Program-made: the position numbers and the translations under genes
From: Rikenellaceae bacterium
GTDB lineage: Bacteria > Bacteroidota > Bacteroidia > Bacteroidales > Rikenellaceae
Assembly: GCA_015060165.1 (NCBI GenBank)
Contig: SUZC01000001.1
Coordinates: 1 to 64,000 of the forward strand
Direction: 5' to 3'
Length of the DNA: 64,000 bases
The notes under the pieces: generated by a model
What the model was told of the DNA's origin: nothing
Database searches by the model: none
Seen by the model: only the letters and a program-made list of their open reading frames with translations
In this document: in pieces, positions 1-7,818 of the stretch
How positions within the stretch are numbered: the first letter of the stretch is position 1
Layout: each line of letters opens with the position of its first letter

Positions 1-1326
1 CCAAAGGGTACACGCGACTTCTCGCCAGCCGAGATGATGCGTCGTACATATATTTTCGAGACAATTAAGAGTGTGTTCCGTACCTATGGATTTGCTCCGC
101 TTGAAACTCCTGCAATGGAGAATCTCTCTACCTTGTTGGGTAAATATGGAGATGAGGGAGATAAGCTCCTCTTTAAAATACTTAACTCTGGCGATTACGC
201 TTCTGGTTTGAATGATGAGCAGATTCGTCAGGCTTCGCAGATTTGCGAGAAAGGTCTTCGATATGATTTGACAGTCCCATTTGCCCGCTATGTTGTGCAG
301 CATCAGAATGAGATTTCGTTCCCGTTCAAGCGTTATCAGGTACAGCCAGTTTGGCGTGCAGACCGTCCGCAGAAGGGACGCTATCGTGAGTTCTATCAGT
401 GTGATGTAGATGTAATCGGTTCGCGTTCACTTTTGAATGAGGTGGAACTTATCGAGATTGTTGAGCGAGTGTTTGGAAAGTTGAAGATCAACGTTACGCT
501 CAAAATGAACAATCGCAAGATTCTTTACGGTATTGCCGAGGCTATTGGTCATGCCGATAAGATGATGGATATTACCGTTGCAATTGATAAGTTGGAGAAG
601 ATAGGATTGGATAATGTGAAGGCCGAGCTTGCAGAGCGAGGTTTGGAACAGGAGGCTATCGACAAACTTCAACCAATACTTGAGTTAAGTGGAACTAATT
701 CTGAGAAACTTAATAAATTGCGTGATGTAATTGGTTGCTCTGAGACAGGCGTTAAGGGTATTGAGGAGATGGCCGAAATATTTGGCTATGTCGAGCAACT
801 TGGTATTGCTCTGCCTATCGAACTTGATCTCTCGTTGGCTCGTGGATTGAATTACTATACAGGTGCAATCTTCGAAGTTAAGGCAATGGATTATGCTATT
901 GGCTCAATTTGTGGTGGAGGTCGTTATGATGACCTTACAGGTATCTTCGGCTTGCCGAATACTTCGGGTGTGGGTATCTCGTTTGGCGCCGACCGTATCT
1001 ATGATGTGATGGTTGGTCTGGATTTGTTCCCTGAGGAGGTTAACTTCTCAACCAAAGTGTTGTTTGTGAACCTGGGTGAAGATGAGAAGTTGGCGTCGAT
1101 GCGTGTGATGCGTTCGTTGCGTGATGCAGGCATAGCTGCTGAGATATATCCAGAGTCTGCAAAGATGAAAAAACAGATGGAATATGCGAATCGTCGAATG
1201 ATTCCTTATGTGGTAATCATTGGCGGTAACGAGTTGCAGGAGCAGAAGGCTACAGTGAAGAATATGCGTACTGGAGAGCAATCTTCTGTAGCGTTCGATG
1301 AGGTTTGTGCTTTCATCCAGCAATAA
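1..1326 (+). CDS. hisS: Histidine--tRNA ligase, 5' end outside the window
   Basis: Class II aminoacyl-tRNA synthetase that charges tRNA-His in the cytoplasm. The frame is open from base 1, and the first codons read KGTRDFSP, the conserved N-terminal motif of HisRS, so only a few residues are missing and the ATG at 34 is internal. Visible landmarks are [11 protein letters not shown] (about codon 87), the motif 2 region [15 protein letters not shown] (about codon 117), the histidine-binding [10 protein letters not shown] (about codon 279) and GGGRYDDL (about codon 304). The anticodon-binding domain fills the last 100 or so residues. The gene ends in TAA and is followed by a strong terminator, so it appears to close a transcription unit. 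Confidence 0.97.
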   Translation, partial: PKGTRDFSPAEMMRRTYIFETIKSVFRTYGFAPLETPAMENLSTLLGKYGDEGDKLLFKILNSGDYASGLNDEQIRQASQICEKGLRYDLTVPFARYVVQHQNEISFPFKRYQVQPVWRADRPQKGRYREFYQCDVDVIGSRSLLNEVELIEIVERVFGKLKINVTLKMNNRKILYGIAEAIGHADKMMDITVAIDKLEKIGLDNVKAELAERGLEQEAIDKLQPILELSGTNSEKLNKLRDVIGCSETGVKGIEEMAEIFGYVEQLGIALPIELDLSLARGLNYYTGAIFEVKAMDYAIGSICGGGRYDDLTGIFGLPNTSGVGISFGADRIYDVMVGLDLFPEEVNFSTKVLFVNLGEDEKLASMRVMRSLRDAGIAAEIYPESAKMKKQMEYANRRMIPYVVIIGGNELQEQKATVKNMRTGEQSSVAFDEVCAFIQQ

Positions 1327-1349
1327 TCCAAATGTTTGAATCGTTATAT

Positions 1350-1392
1350 CCCCGTATCCCGACGGTGTAGCCGTCTGGTGCGGGGGTTTTTA
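1350..1392 (+). terminator. Intrinsic terminator after hisS
   Basis: A GC-rich stem pairs CCCCGTA..CCGACGG with CCGTCTGG..GCGGGG around a short TGTAG loop and runs into a T-rich tail. It sits only about ten bases before the next start codon, so the S41 protease gene must have its promoter within or just after this structure, or be reached by read-through. Confidence 0.8.
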
Positions 1393-1402
1393 TTCCGAAA
1401 TT

Positions 1403-3016
1403 ATGAGAGTTGTATCCAAAATAGTCTTGTCGATTGTTTTACTGCTTATTGCGGTGAATGGAAATATCTATGCCCAAAATCCAAATGCAAAGCCGAAGCT
1501 TGCTCCAAATGTCGAGCAGTTGCAGAAAATTATGCGTGTGTATAACAATTTGGATAAGCTCTATGTTGAGGATGTCGATATGAAACCTCTCGTTGAGAAG
1601 GCTATTCGCAGTATGCTCTTGGAGCTGGATCCTCACTCTACGTATCTTACAGCCGAGGAGATGAAATCAGCAATGGAGATGACCCGAGGAAAATTTGGAG
1701 GTATTGGAGTTGCATACGATGTCCATCACGATTCGATTGTGGTGACAAATGTGTTGCCTGGTGGTCCTGCCGAGAACGTGGGTGTGCGTCCGAATGACCG
1801 TATTGTGGAGGTTGATAGCAAGAGTGTCGTCGATATCCAGCGTGGCGATGTGCCTAAATTGTTGCGAGGTGATATCGGGAGCGTGGTGAATATCGGGGTT
1901 GTACGACACGGAGTAGCCGAGATGTTGAATTTTTCGATTAAGCGAGACAATATTCCGCTTACGAGTGTCGATGCGGCATATCGTGTCGACGAGAGTGTGG
2001 GATATATAAAAGTAAATCGTTTCGGAAATACTACCATGAGCGAATTCCGCGAGGCAATGGTGAAATTACAAGGCATTGAGACCTTGATTCTCGATTTGAG
2101 TAGTAACCCTGGTGGTTTGTTGAATCAAGCTATCGATATGGCCGATTATTTTCTTCCTAAGGGGCTGTTGGTGACCTCAACTGAAGGGCGAGCTATCCCG
2201 ACAACCGAGTATCTCTCAAAGAATAATCAGGAGTTTGATGGTCGCGTAATCGTAATAATTAATGAGGGTTCGGCTTCGGGCAGTGAGGCTGTGGCTGGAG
2301 CGTTGCAGGATTGGGACAGAGCATTAATTGTGGGCCGTAGGAGTTATGGTAAGGGTTTGGTTCAGCGTGAGATGCCATTAGGGGATGGCTCAGCAATGAG
2401 GCTCACTGTGGCGCGATATCATACTCCATCAGGCCGAGTTATTCAGCGCCCATATGAGGCTGGTAAACGGGATGATTACAATAAAGCCTTCATTGACCGG
2501 TTGCGAGGTGAGGATGGTTATGTGGATTCGCTGTCGCGAGATAGTGTATCCCTGCCGGAATATAAAACTCTGCGTAGAGGTCGAGTTGTATATGGAGGTG
2601 GCGGAATTACTCCCGATGTTAAGGTCGAAGTAGATACTACCCGTGTGAGCCAGTATTTGGTTAATCTTGTGGCTAAGGGTGTGCGTGATGATTTTATGAT
2701 GGAATATATGGATGCAAATCGTCAGCGGTTGGAGTCAGAATACCCTACTTTTGCAAAATTTGAATCTGATTTTAAATTGGGTGATGAAGAGTTGGATCGT
2801 ATTGTTGATATGGCAAAAGCGAAAGGTGTGGAGTATGATGCTGAAGGGTATAAATCTTCTCGTGAATTATTGAGAAATCAAATCTCGGCAATGATTGCCC
2901 AACGACTATTTACCATGTCGGAGTTTTATCAGTATATAAATATTCGCGAGAATGAACTCTTTAACAGAGCTCTGGAATTGGCGCGTCAACATGATTTAGA
3001 CTTTTGGGCTGAATGA
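1403..3016 (+). CDS. Secreted S41 family carboxy-terminal processing protease
   Basis: Serine endopeptidase of the CtpA/tail-specific protease family, acting outside the inner membrane. The N-terminus is a clear signal peptide (MRVVSKIVLSIVLLLIAVNG, with cleavage likely after IYAQ). A PDZ domain starts near residue 98 (GGIGVAYDV through RIVEVDSKSV). The catalytic core holds EGSASGSEAVAG with the nucleophile Ser near residue 290, and RSYGKGLVQ with the general-base Lys near residue 315. The C-terminal 150 residues are helical. Its 537 residues match the usual length of Bacteroidota S41 proteases. The substrate cannot be told from sequence. Confidence 0.93.
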   Translation: MRVVSKIVLSIVLLLIAVNGNIYAQNPNAKPKLAPNVEQLQKIMRVYNNLDKLYVEDVDMKPLVEKAIRSMLLELDPHSTYLTAEEMKSAMEMTRGKFGGIGVAYDVHHDSIVVTNVLPGGPAENVGVRPNDRIVEVDSKSVVDIQRGDVPKLLRGDIGSVVNIGVVRHGVAEMLNFSIKRDNIPLTSVDAAYRVDESVGYIKVNRFGNTTMSEFREAMVKLQGIETLILDLSSNPGGLLNQAIDMADYFLPKGLLVTSTEGRAIPTTEYLSKNNQEFDGRVIVIINEGSASGSEAVAGALQDWDRALIVGRRSYGKGLVQREMPLGDGSAMRLTVARYHTPSGRVIQRPYEAGKRDDYNKAFIDRLRGEDGYVDSLSRDSVSLPEYKTLRRGRVVYGGGGITPDVKVEVDTTRVSQYLVNLVAKGVRDDFMMEYMDANRQRLESEYPTFAKFESDFKLGDEELDRIVDMAKAKGVEYDAEGYKSSRELLRNQISAMIAQRLFTMSEFYQYINIRENELFNRALELARQHDLDFWAE

Positions 3017-3071
3017 CAATTACAGAATAGATATTTTGTCTGTTGTAAAGTCGTGAAATCTGCGACTAAAT

Positions 3072-3102
3072 TTTGTAATACATATAATTTTTTGTAATTT
3101 TG
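3072..3102 (+). promoter_or_regulatory. Bacteroidota-type promoter for the DUF3276-mnmA unit
   Basis: TTTG at 3072-3075 and TAATTTTG at 3095-3102 are separated by 19 bases, an exact fit to the TTTG-N19-TAnnTTTG consensus. The element lies 34 bases before the next ATG. Confidence 0.8.
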
Positions 3103-3136
3103 AAGTTGATTAGAAATCCGAAAAACAACAAATTAT

Positions 3137-3433
3137 ATGTCAGAAGAATTTTTGCATGAGAATGCAGATGACACCGATTCATATGTTAAATCTGTGTTCT
3201 CGAGAATGATTAAAGCGGGTCATCGTACTTATTATATCGATGCCAAAATGACTCGTGCAAAGGACTACTTTTTGAGTATAACCGAGTTGCGTCGTAAGGT
3301 TACATCCTCGGGGGTGGTTAACGAGAGAAGTAAAATTCATATTTACGAGGAGGACTTTGAACGATTTGCCAATGGTGTAAATGATGTCTTGGATTTTGTC
3401 CAAAGAGATATGGAGGAGTCTTCGAGTAACTAA
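3137..3433 (+). CDS. DUF3276 / PUR-domain small nucleic-acid-binding protein
   Basis: A 98-residue protein of the DUF3276 family, which is widespread in Bacteroidota and carries a PUR-alpha-like fold able to bind single-stranded nucleic acid. The core RTYYIDAKMTRAKDYFLSIT followed by HIYEEDFERF is the family signature of alternating strands plus one helix. The N- and C-termini are acidic and probably disordered. It has its own consensus promoter and lies 12 bases before mnmA, suggesting one transcript. Its biological role is unknown; RNA or DNA binding is inferred from the family only. Confidence 0.8.
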   Translation: MSEEFLHENADDTDSYVKSVFSRMIKAGHRTYYIDAKMTRAKDYFLSITELRRKVTSSGVVNERSKIHIYEEDFERFANGVNDVLDFVQRDMEESSSN

Positions 3434-3445
3434 ATCAATTGTATA

Positions 3446-4465
3446 ATGGCTAATCGTGTAGTATTGGGTTTTAGTGGTGGAATGGATAGCGTTACCGCTG
3501 CTCAGCTGCTAAGAAACAATGGCTACGATGTGATGGCTCTTACGCTCGATACCGTTGGCGATAAGTTTGTTATCGAAGCGGCGCGTCAGCGTGCTATTCA
3601 GTTAGGTATTCCATTCGAGGTTCTTGATGTCAGGATGGAATTTACGTCTCGTATAATTGATTATTTTTCAAATAGTTATGCGGGCGGCAGAACTCCAGCG
3701 CCTTGTACGTTGTGCAATCCGTTGATTAAGTGGAATTATCTGTTACAACGGGCTGATGCCATTGGGGCTGACTATGTGGCAACTGGTCACTATTTTAGGG
3801 TGGAACGCTACAATAATCGTTATTATGTAGCCAAAGCTGCCGATGCGGTTAAAGATCAGTCTTATTACCTTTGGGGGCTTGGCCAGAATGTGTTGTCACG
3901 AGTTCTAACTCCTATGAGTGATGTTATAAAGAGCGACATCAAACAGAACTTCTCGGGTAGTCGAGAGAGTATGGGGTTGTGTTTTTTGCAAGGACGCTCG
4001 TATAGGGAGTTTTTGTCGGAGCGTACGCCAGATGTTGCTCGAAAGGGGGATATTGTTGATCTGAATGGCCGAATCGTAGGCCGACACGACGGCGTAGCAT
4101 TTTATACAATCGGTCAAAAGAGAGGTCTTGATGTTGAGATCTCAGGAGTGGCTGTTGTGGGAATTAATGCTGAGCGTAACGAGTTGATTGTTGGTCCACA
4201 AGAACAGTTATTTTATGCAATACTTGAAGTTGATAATTGCAATATTGTAGACGAACATGAACTCTTATCAGCCAATGATATTTCGGTTGTCGTTCGAGGC
4301 GTAGGTCGTAATCCACAGGGTTTTGTACGCCGTATAGAACGCAGTGGTTCGGGATATAAAATTCATCTTTCCGATCCGGCGTGGGCTCCTGCAGTTGGTC
4401 AACCGTTGGTTTTTTATCGTCAAAATAGAGTTGTTGGTGGCGGAATAGTTGAAGCATATGGTTGA
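3446..4465 (+). CDS. mnmA: tRNA-specific 2-thiouridylase MnmA
   Basis: ATP-dependent sulfur insertion at C2 of the wobble uridine of Lys, Glu and Gln tRNAs. The PP-loop SGGMDS sits at residues 10-15. The nucleophilic Cys is in TPAPCTLCNP (about residue 87), and the second catalytic Cys is in GLCFLQG (about residue 177). DQSYYLW and the C-terminal beta-barrel ending GGGIVEAYG complete the family pattern. At 339 residues it is slightly shorter than most MnmA proteins. Bacteroidales often carry two MnmA paralogues, so this may be one of a pair. It receives its sulfur from cysteine desulfurase relay proteins; the suf genes in this window are a separate unit. Confidence 0.93.
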   Translation: MANRVVLGFSGGMDSVTAAQLLRNNGYDVMALTLDTVGDKFVIEAARQRAIQLGIPFEVLDVRMEFTSRIIDYFSNSYAGGRTPAPCTLCNPLIKWNYLLQRADAIGADYVATGHYFRVERYNNRYYVAKAADAVKDQSYYLWGLGQNVLSRVLTPMSDVIKSDIKQNFSGSRESMGLCFLQGRSYREFLSERTPDVARKGDIVDLNGRIVGRHDGVAFYTIGQKRGLDVEISGVAVVGINAERNELIVGPQEQLFYAILEVDNCNIVDEHELLSANDISVVVRGVGRNPQGFVRRIERSGSGYKIHLSDPAWAPAVGQPLVFYRQNRVVGGGIVEAYG

Positions 4466-4491
4466 TAATTGCTCTAAATAAGTTATCTTTG
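4461..4491 (+). promoter_or_regulatory. Promoter for the yqaA-like gene
   Basis: GTTG at 4461-4464, 19 bases, then TATCTTTG at 4484-4491, matching the Bacteroidota consensus. The first element overlaps the stop codon of mnmA. Confidence 0.7.
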
Positions 4492-4517
4492 CCACATAAT
4501 TTTAAATAAATGAAGTT

Positions 4518-5120
4518 ATGGTAAAACGATTATATGATTGGGTACTTTCGTGGGGCGATTCTCGATGGGGAGCCCTTGCATTGTTTGTTTTGGCATTTGC
4601 TGAATCGAGTTTCTTCCCTATCCCACCCGATGTGTTGCTTATTGCACTTTGTCTGGGTGCGGTGACTCGCTCATTCCGTTTTGCTGCAATATGTCTTGCC
4701 GGTTCTATTTTAGGCGCTGCTGGAGGTTATGCTATTGGTTACTATTTGTGGCAGAATACAGCCGGTGAATATACCGCTTTGGCAAATTGGTTCTTTGCCC
4801 ATGTGTTTAGCGAGGAGAGCTTCTTGGAGGTAAAGTCATTGTACGACGAGTATGATTTTTGGATTGTGTTTACTGCCGGATTTACTCCATTGCCATATAA
4901 ACTATTTACCATTTCGGGTGGTCTCTTTAGGATTGATCTTGTGATGTTCTTTGTGGCATCAATAGTGTCGCGTGGCTTGCGTTTCTTCTTGATTGCAGGT
5001 TTGATTTGGAAGTTCGGAGCTCCGATTAAGACCTTTATTGAGAAGTATTTCAATCTGTTGGCAATTCTGTTTACGGTACTTTTGATTGGCGGATTCTTCT
5101 TGATTGCCAAGGTGTTGTAG
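4518..5120 (+). CDS. YqaA/SNARE-associated (DedA-like) inner-membrane protein
   Basis: A 200-residue polytopic membrane protein of the YqaA/VTT group. The N-terminal segment WGALALFVLAFAESSFFPIPPDVLLIALCLG, quoted here in two parts as WGALALFVLAFAESSFFPI and PPDVLLIALCLG, has the conserved E and P pattern of the family. GAAGGYAIGYYLW and GFTPLPYKLFTISGG are the two re-entrant Gly/Pro motifs. About five hydrophobic segments are visible. DedA relatives act in undecaprenyl-phosphate or phosphatidylethanolamine recycling and membrane homeostasis; whether this protein does so is not shown by the sequence. Confidence 0.82.
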   Translation: MVKRLYDWVLSWGDSRWGALALFVLAFAESSFFPIPPDVLLIALCLGAVTRSFRFAAICLAGSILGAAGGYAIGYYLWQNTAGEYTALANWFFAHVFSEESFLEVKSLYDEYDFWIVFTAGFTPLPYKLFTISGGLFRIDLVMFFVASIVSRGLRFFLIAGLIWKFGAPIKTFIEKYFNLLAILFTVLLIGGFFLIAKVL

Positions 5121-5160
5121 AGTTGTAAATTTTTGTCGCAATAAAATAATTTGTTGCCAA

Positions 5161-5901
5161 ATGAAACAGTTGGGTTTGATAGGTCGTACGCTCGGTCACT
5201 CTTTTTCGGCTAAATATTTTGGCGAAAAGTTCGAGTGCGAGTCTTTGACGCAGGAGTTTTCGTATAAACTCTATGAATTGGCCGAAATTGAAGATGTTGA
5301 GAAGCTGATATCTACAACCCCCAGTTTGATTGGCTTCAATGTTACAATCCCATATAAACAGCAGGTTATTCCCTATCTTGATGAGTTGTCGGATGAGGCA
5401 AGCCGTATCGGCGCGGTTAATTGCGTCAAGATTCTGGCAGATGGTCGCCGTGTGGGTTATAATACCGATGTCGATGGCATTCGTTTAACTCTTGATGGCT
5501 TGGTTGGTGATGAGGAAATAGAGTCGGCACTAGTGCTTGGCTCGGGCGGAGCATCGCAGGCTGTGCGATATGTGCTTGAGGAACGTGGAATTAAGAGTCT
5601 GATTGTTTCGCGAAATATCGTATCGGGAGATATTACATACGATGATTTATCGGCAGAGGTAATAGCTGCCAATAAACTTATAATCAACGCTTCTCCTGTG
5701 GGTATGTATCCTCGAGTGGAGGAGTGCCCCAATCTGCCCTATCAACAGTTGACTCCGCAGCATCGATTGTTTGATTTGGTATATAATCCACAAGTTACAC
5801 TTTTTATGCAGCGCGGCAACGCCCAAGGCGCACGAGTGGTGTCGGGTCTTGATATGCTCTATGCGCAAGCAGAGTCGGCTTGGCGAATTTGGAATATGTA
5901 G
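5161..5901 (+). CDS. aroE: Shikimate dehydrogenase
   Basis: Reduces 3-dehydroshikimate to shikimate with NADPH in the aromatic amino acid pathway. The start is placed at the ATG at 5161 because MKQLGLIGRTLGHSFSAKYF is the canonical AroE N-terminus; the frame is open further upstream but shows no family similarity there. NVTIPYK (Lys about residue 66) and NTDVDG (Asp about 102) hold the catalytic pair. The Rossmann motif is GSGGASQAV, and NASPVGMYP follows. The length of 246 residues is typical for Bacteroidota. It starts 40 bases after the membrane protein and may share its transcript. Confidence 0.94.
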   Translation: MKQLGLIGRTLGHSFSAKYFGEKFECESLTQEFSYKLYELAEIEDVEKLISTTPSLIGFNVTIPYKQQVIPYLDELSDEASRIGAVNCVKILADGRRVGYNTDVDGIRLTLDGLVGDEEIESALVLGSGGASQAVRYVLEERGIKSLIVSRNIVSGDITYDDLSAEVIAANKLIINASPVGMYPRVEECPNLPYQQLTPQHRLFDLVYNPQVTLFMQRGNAQGARVVSGLDMLYAQAESAWRIWNM

Positions 5902-5944
5902 TTCGCCTGCGTGTTATATTGGGGTGCCTATTTCTTGTTGAATA

Positions 5945-6163
5945 TTACTCCGAGGCATATGCCTCTAAAATCTCTTCAGCTTTTGATTTGTCTTTGCTTT
6001 GTACTACAAGTTGTGCGGGCATTATGCCTGTAGGATATATGGCCGACATAATCTCGTTGCGGATCATTGCATAAATACCCTCTCCTTCTAAAATTGACTT
6101 GTCCCATTCGGCGTCGTTGATCGAATCGTATTCGCGTATAACGACTAATTTATTATTGTCCAT
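5945..6163 (-). CDS. DUF2007-type small protein
   Basis: A 72-residue protein with the DUF2007 pattern: an N-terminal strand (LVVIREYDSINDAEWDKSIL), then EGEGIYAMIRNE, then LVVQSKDKSKAEEILEAY. The family is sometimes described as a putative signal-transducing fold related to PII/ACT-like ferredoxin folds; no function is established. The start is the ATG at 6163 (MDNNKLVVI). The frame is open 33 bases further upstream, but only through a TTG codon. It faces aroE tail to tail and shares an upstream region with the divergent serine hydrolase gene. Confidence 0.7.
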   Translation of the reverse strand: MDNNKLVVIREYDSINDAEWDKSILEGEGIYAMIRNEIMSAIYPTGIMPAQLVVQSKDKSKAEEILEAYASE

Positions 6164-6272
6164 AGTTGTTGTGTTTGGCAAATCTGCTCTTGGCAATCTG
6201 CGGTTTAAACAAATTTAGTGATTTTGTTGAAAACTTGCAATGCTCAAACTTAAATATTCCACATTTTATGCC

Positions 6273-6280
6273 TATATTTG
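6273..6280 (+). promoter_or_regulatory. Promoter -7 element for the serine hydrolase
   Basis: TATATTTG, a perfect -7 element, 54 bases before the ATG at 6335. No TTTG is seen at the right distance upstream, so the -33 part is weak or activator-dependent. Confidence 0.5.
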
Positions 6281-6334
6281 TATGCTATTAACCTTGGAAT
6301 ATATAATAATTAACATAAAAGTCTGAAATTCAGT

Positions 6335-7699
6335 ATGAAAAAAGTTGTATTGGGAGTTTTGGCTGGTGTGGCGTTGTTTGCGCTTTGGTGCCATATTTCA
6401 AAGCCTTGTGCGGTAGAAATTGAGAACAAACCGTTCGAGTTTAATGTCGAAAGAATGGCATTGGCTGATAGTGTGATTAATAAGTCGATTGCCGATGATG
6501 ATTTCCCTGGTGCTGTGTTGTGCGTTGTAAAGCGTGCAGATGACGGCGAGTCAATGGGTGATATTGTATATTTGAAGGCGTATGGTAGCCGTCAGGTGTG
6601 CTCGTCTCGCAATACGGAGACAGGTGAGTTTGTGAGCGATACAATTCCAATGACAACTGATGCTATTTTTGATTTGGCTTCGGTAAGTAAGTGTGTGGGT
6701 ACTACCCTCTCGTTTATGCGAGTTGTCGAAGATGGCTTGGTACGTTTGACTGATAATGTTTCACGTTACCTCCCTGGTTACAAGCCTTGGGAGAGTACTC
6801 CAGAAAAGAAAGGTGACCGTATTGAGCGTCGTAACATTACAGTTACACACCTTTTGAATCATACATCAGGTCTTCCTTCGTATGTGGGTGTTCCCGATTT
6901 CTTGTCTCGTTTTGAGCAGTATGGTGATCCTTTGAAGCTCAATTTGCGTGACTCGCTTACAGCTTATTTTATAGATGGCCTCCCTCGATTGAATCGTCCC
7001 GGCGAGGTTATGCGTTATAGCTGCCTTAACTTCATCACTTTGCAGACCATTATCGAGCGTACAACAGGTATGCGTCTCGATCACTTTGCAAAGCAGGAGG
7101 TGTTTGATAAGTTGCAGTTGAAGAATACCTGGTATAATTGGATTGCAGGTTCGGAGCGTCCTTATGCAGCCGATGCTAAGATTGTTCCTACAGAGGTGCA
7201 GCCCGATGGTAGAGTTCTTGTAGGTGAGGTTCACGATCCGTTGGCACGTGTTATCAATGGCGGTGTCTCTGGTAATGCAGGTGTATTCTCTTCTGCTGAG
7301 GATTTGGCTGTCATTGCATCGCTTATGCTTAACGACGGTGTAATTCGTCTCCCAGCCGATGGTATTAAGGGTTTCTTTGGTGGAACAGATCGCGTTAGAC
7401 TCTATTCTAAAAATACAGTTGATGCATTTACCCGCATCCCCGCAGGATATGAGGAGCATGGTCGTGCTTTGGGTTGGGATATTGGTGTGCCTCACGGTAG
7501 CTATATGGGTGAGTTGCTTACCCCAGGTTCATTGGTTAATCACTCTGGATATACCGGAACATCTATTGCAATCAACCAGAAGGATGGTATTGCAATAATT
7601 TTCCTCACAAACCGTGTACATCCATTCGACGATGGTGCTGTTGGCCGTGCTCGTGCTACGGTTAGCAATATTGTTGTGTCGGCTATGGATCACCAATAA
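6335..7699 (+). CDS. Serine hydrolase, beta-lactamase/penicillin-binding fold
   Basis: A 454-residue exported member of the class C beta-lactamase/DD-peptidase/esterase superfamily. The N-terminus MKKVVLGVLAGVALFALWC is a signal sequence or membrane anchor; the Cys at its end could also be a lipobox. The SxxK motif is in LASVSKCVG near residue 117. The tyrosine motif reads RYSCLNF, so the usual Asn of YxN is replaced by Cys. The third motif is HSGYTGT. TGLPSYVGV and NRPGEVM are typical of the superfamily. Substrates may be peptidoglycan peptides or esters; true beta-lactamase action is not implied. It stands alone between two intergenic regions. Confidence 0.85.
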   Translation: MKKVVLGVLAGVALFALWCHISKPCAVEIENKPFEFNVERMALADSVINKSIADDDFPGAVLCVVKRADDGESMGDIVYLKAYGSRQVCSSRNTETGEFVSDTIPMTTDAIFDLASVSKCVGTTLSFMRVVEDGLVRLTDNVSRYLPGYKPWESTPEKKGDRIERRNITVTHLLNHTSGLPSYVGVPDFLSRFEQYGDPLKLNLRDSLTAYFIDGLPRLNRPGEVMRYSCLNFITLQTIIERTTGMRLDHFAKQEVFDKLQLKNTWYNWIAGSERPYAADAKIVPTEVQPDGRVLVGEVHDPLARVINGGVSGNAGVFSSAEDLAVIASLMLNDGVIRLPADGIKGFFGGTDRVRLYSKNTVDAFTRIPAGYEEHGRALGWDIGVPHGSYMGELLTPGSLVNHSGYTGTSIAINQKDGIAIIFLTNRVHPFDDGAVGRARATVSNIVVSAMDHQ

Positions 7700-7751
7700 A
7701 ATCTCGCTGAGATTACACGACGTGCTGAAATTACATAACGTTTTGTCGGTG

Positions 7752-7765
7752 TGTCACACGTGACA
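7752..7765. promoter_or_regulatory. Operator-like inverted repeat upstream of dnaE
   Basis: A perfect TGTCAC-AC-GTGACA inverted repeat, 54 bases before the dnaE ATG. It resembles a dimeric repressor site, but I do not recognise the regulator. Confidence 0.4.
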
Positions 7766-7779
7766 TATTGAACCGATAG

Positions 7780-7810
7780 TTTTGTCTGCATTAAACCAAT
7801 GCAGACAAAA
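7780..7810. promoter_or_regulatory. Perfect 13-bp hairpin in the dnaE leader
   Basis: TTTTGTCTGCATT and AATGCAGACAAAA flank a 5-base loop (AAACC). The 3' arm ends 8 bases before the ATG at 7819. There is no T-tract after it, so it is not a normal terminator. It could be an operator or an RNA hairpin that limits ribosome access to dnaE. Confidence 0.6.
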
Positions 7811-7818
7811 TTATCAAT

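Noticed and set aside
6866..7495. A 209-codon minus-strand frame inside the first serine hydrolase
   Set aside because: It runs antisense to a well supported gene, has an unusual residue composition and no family motif.
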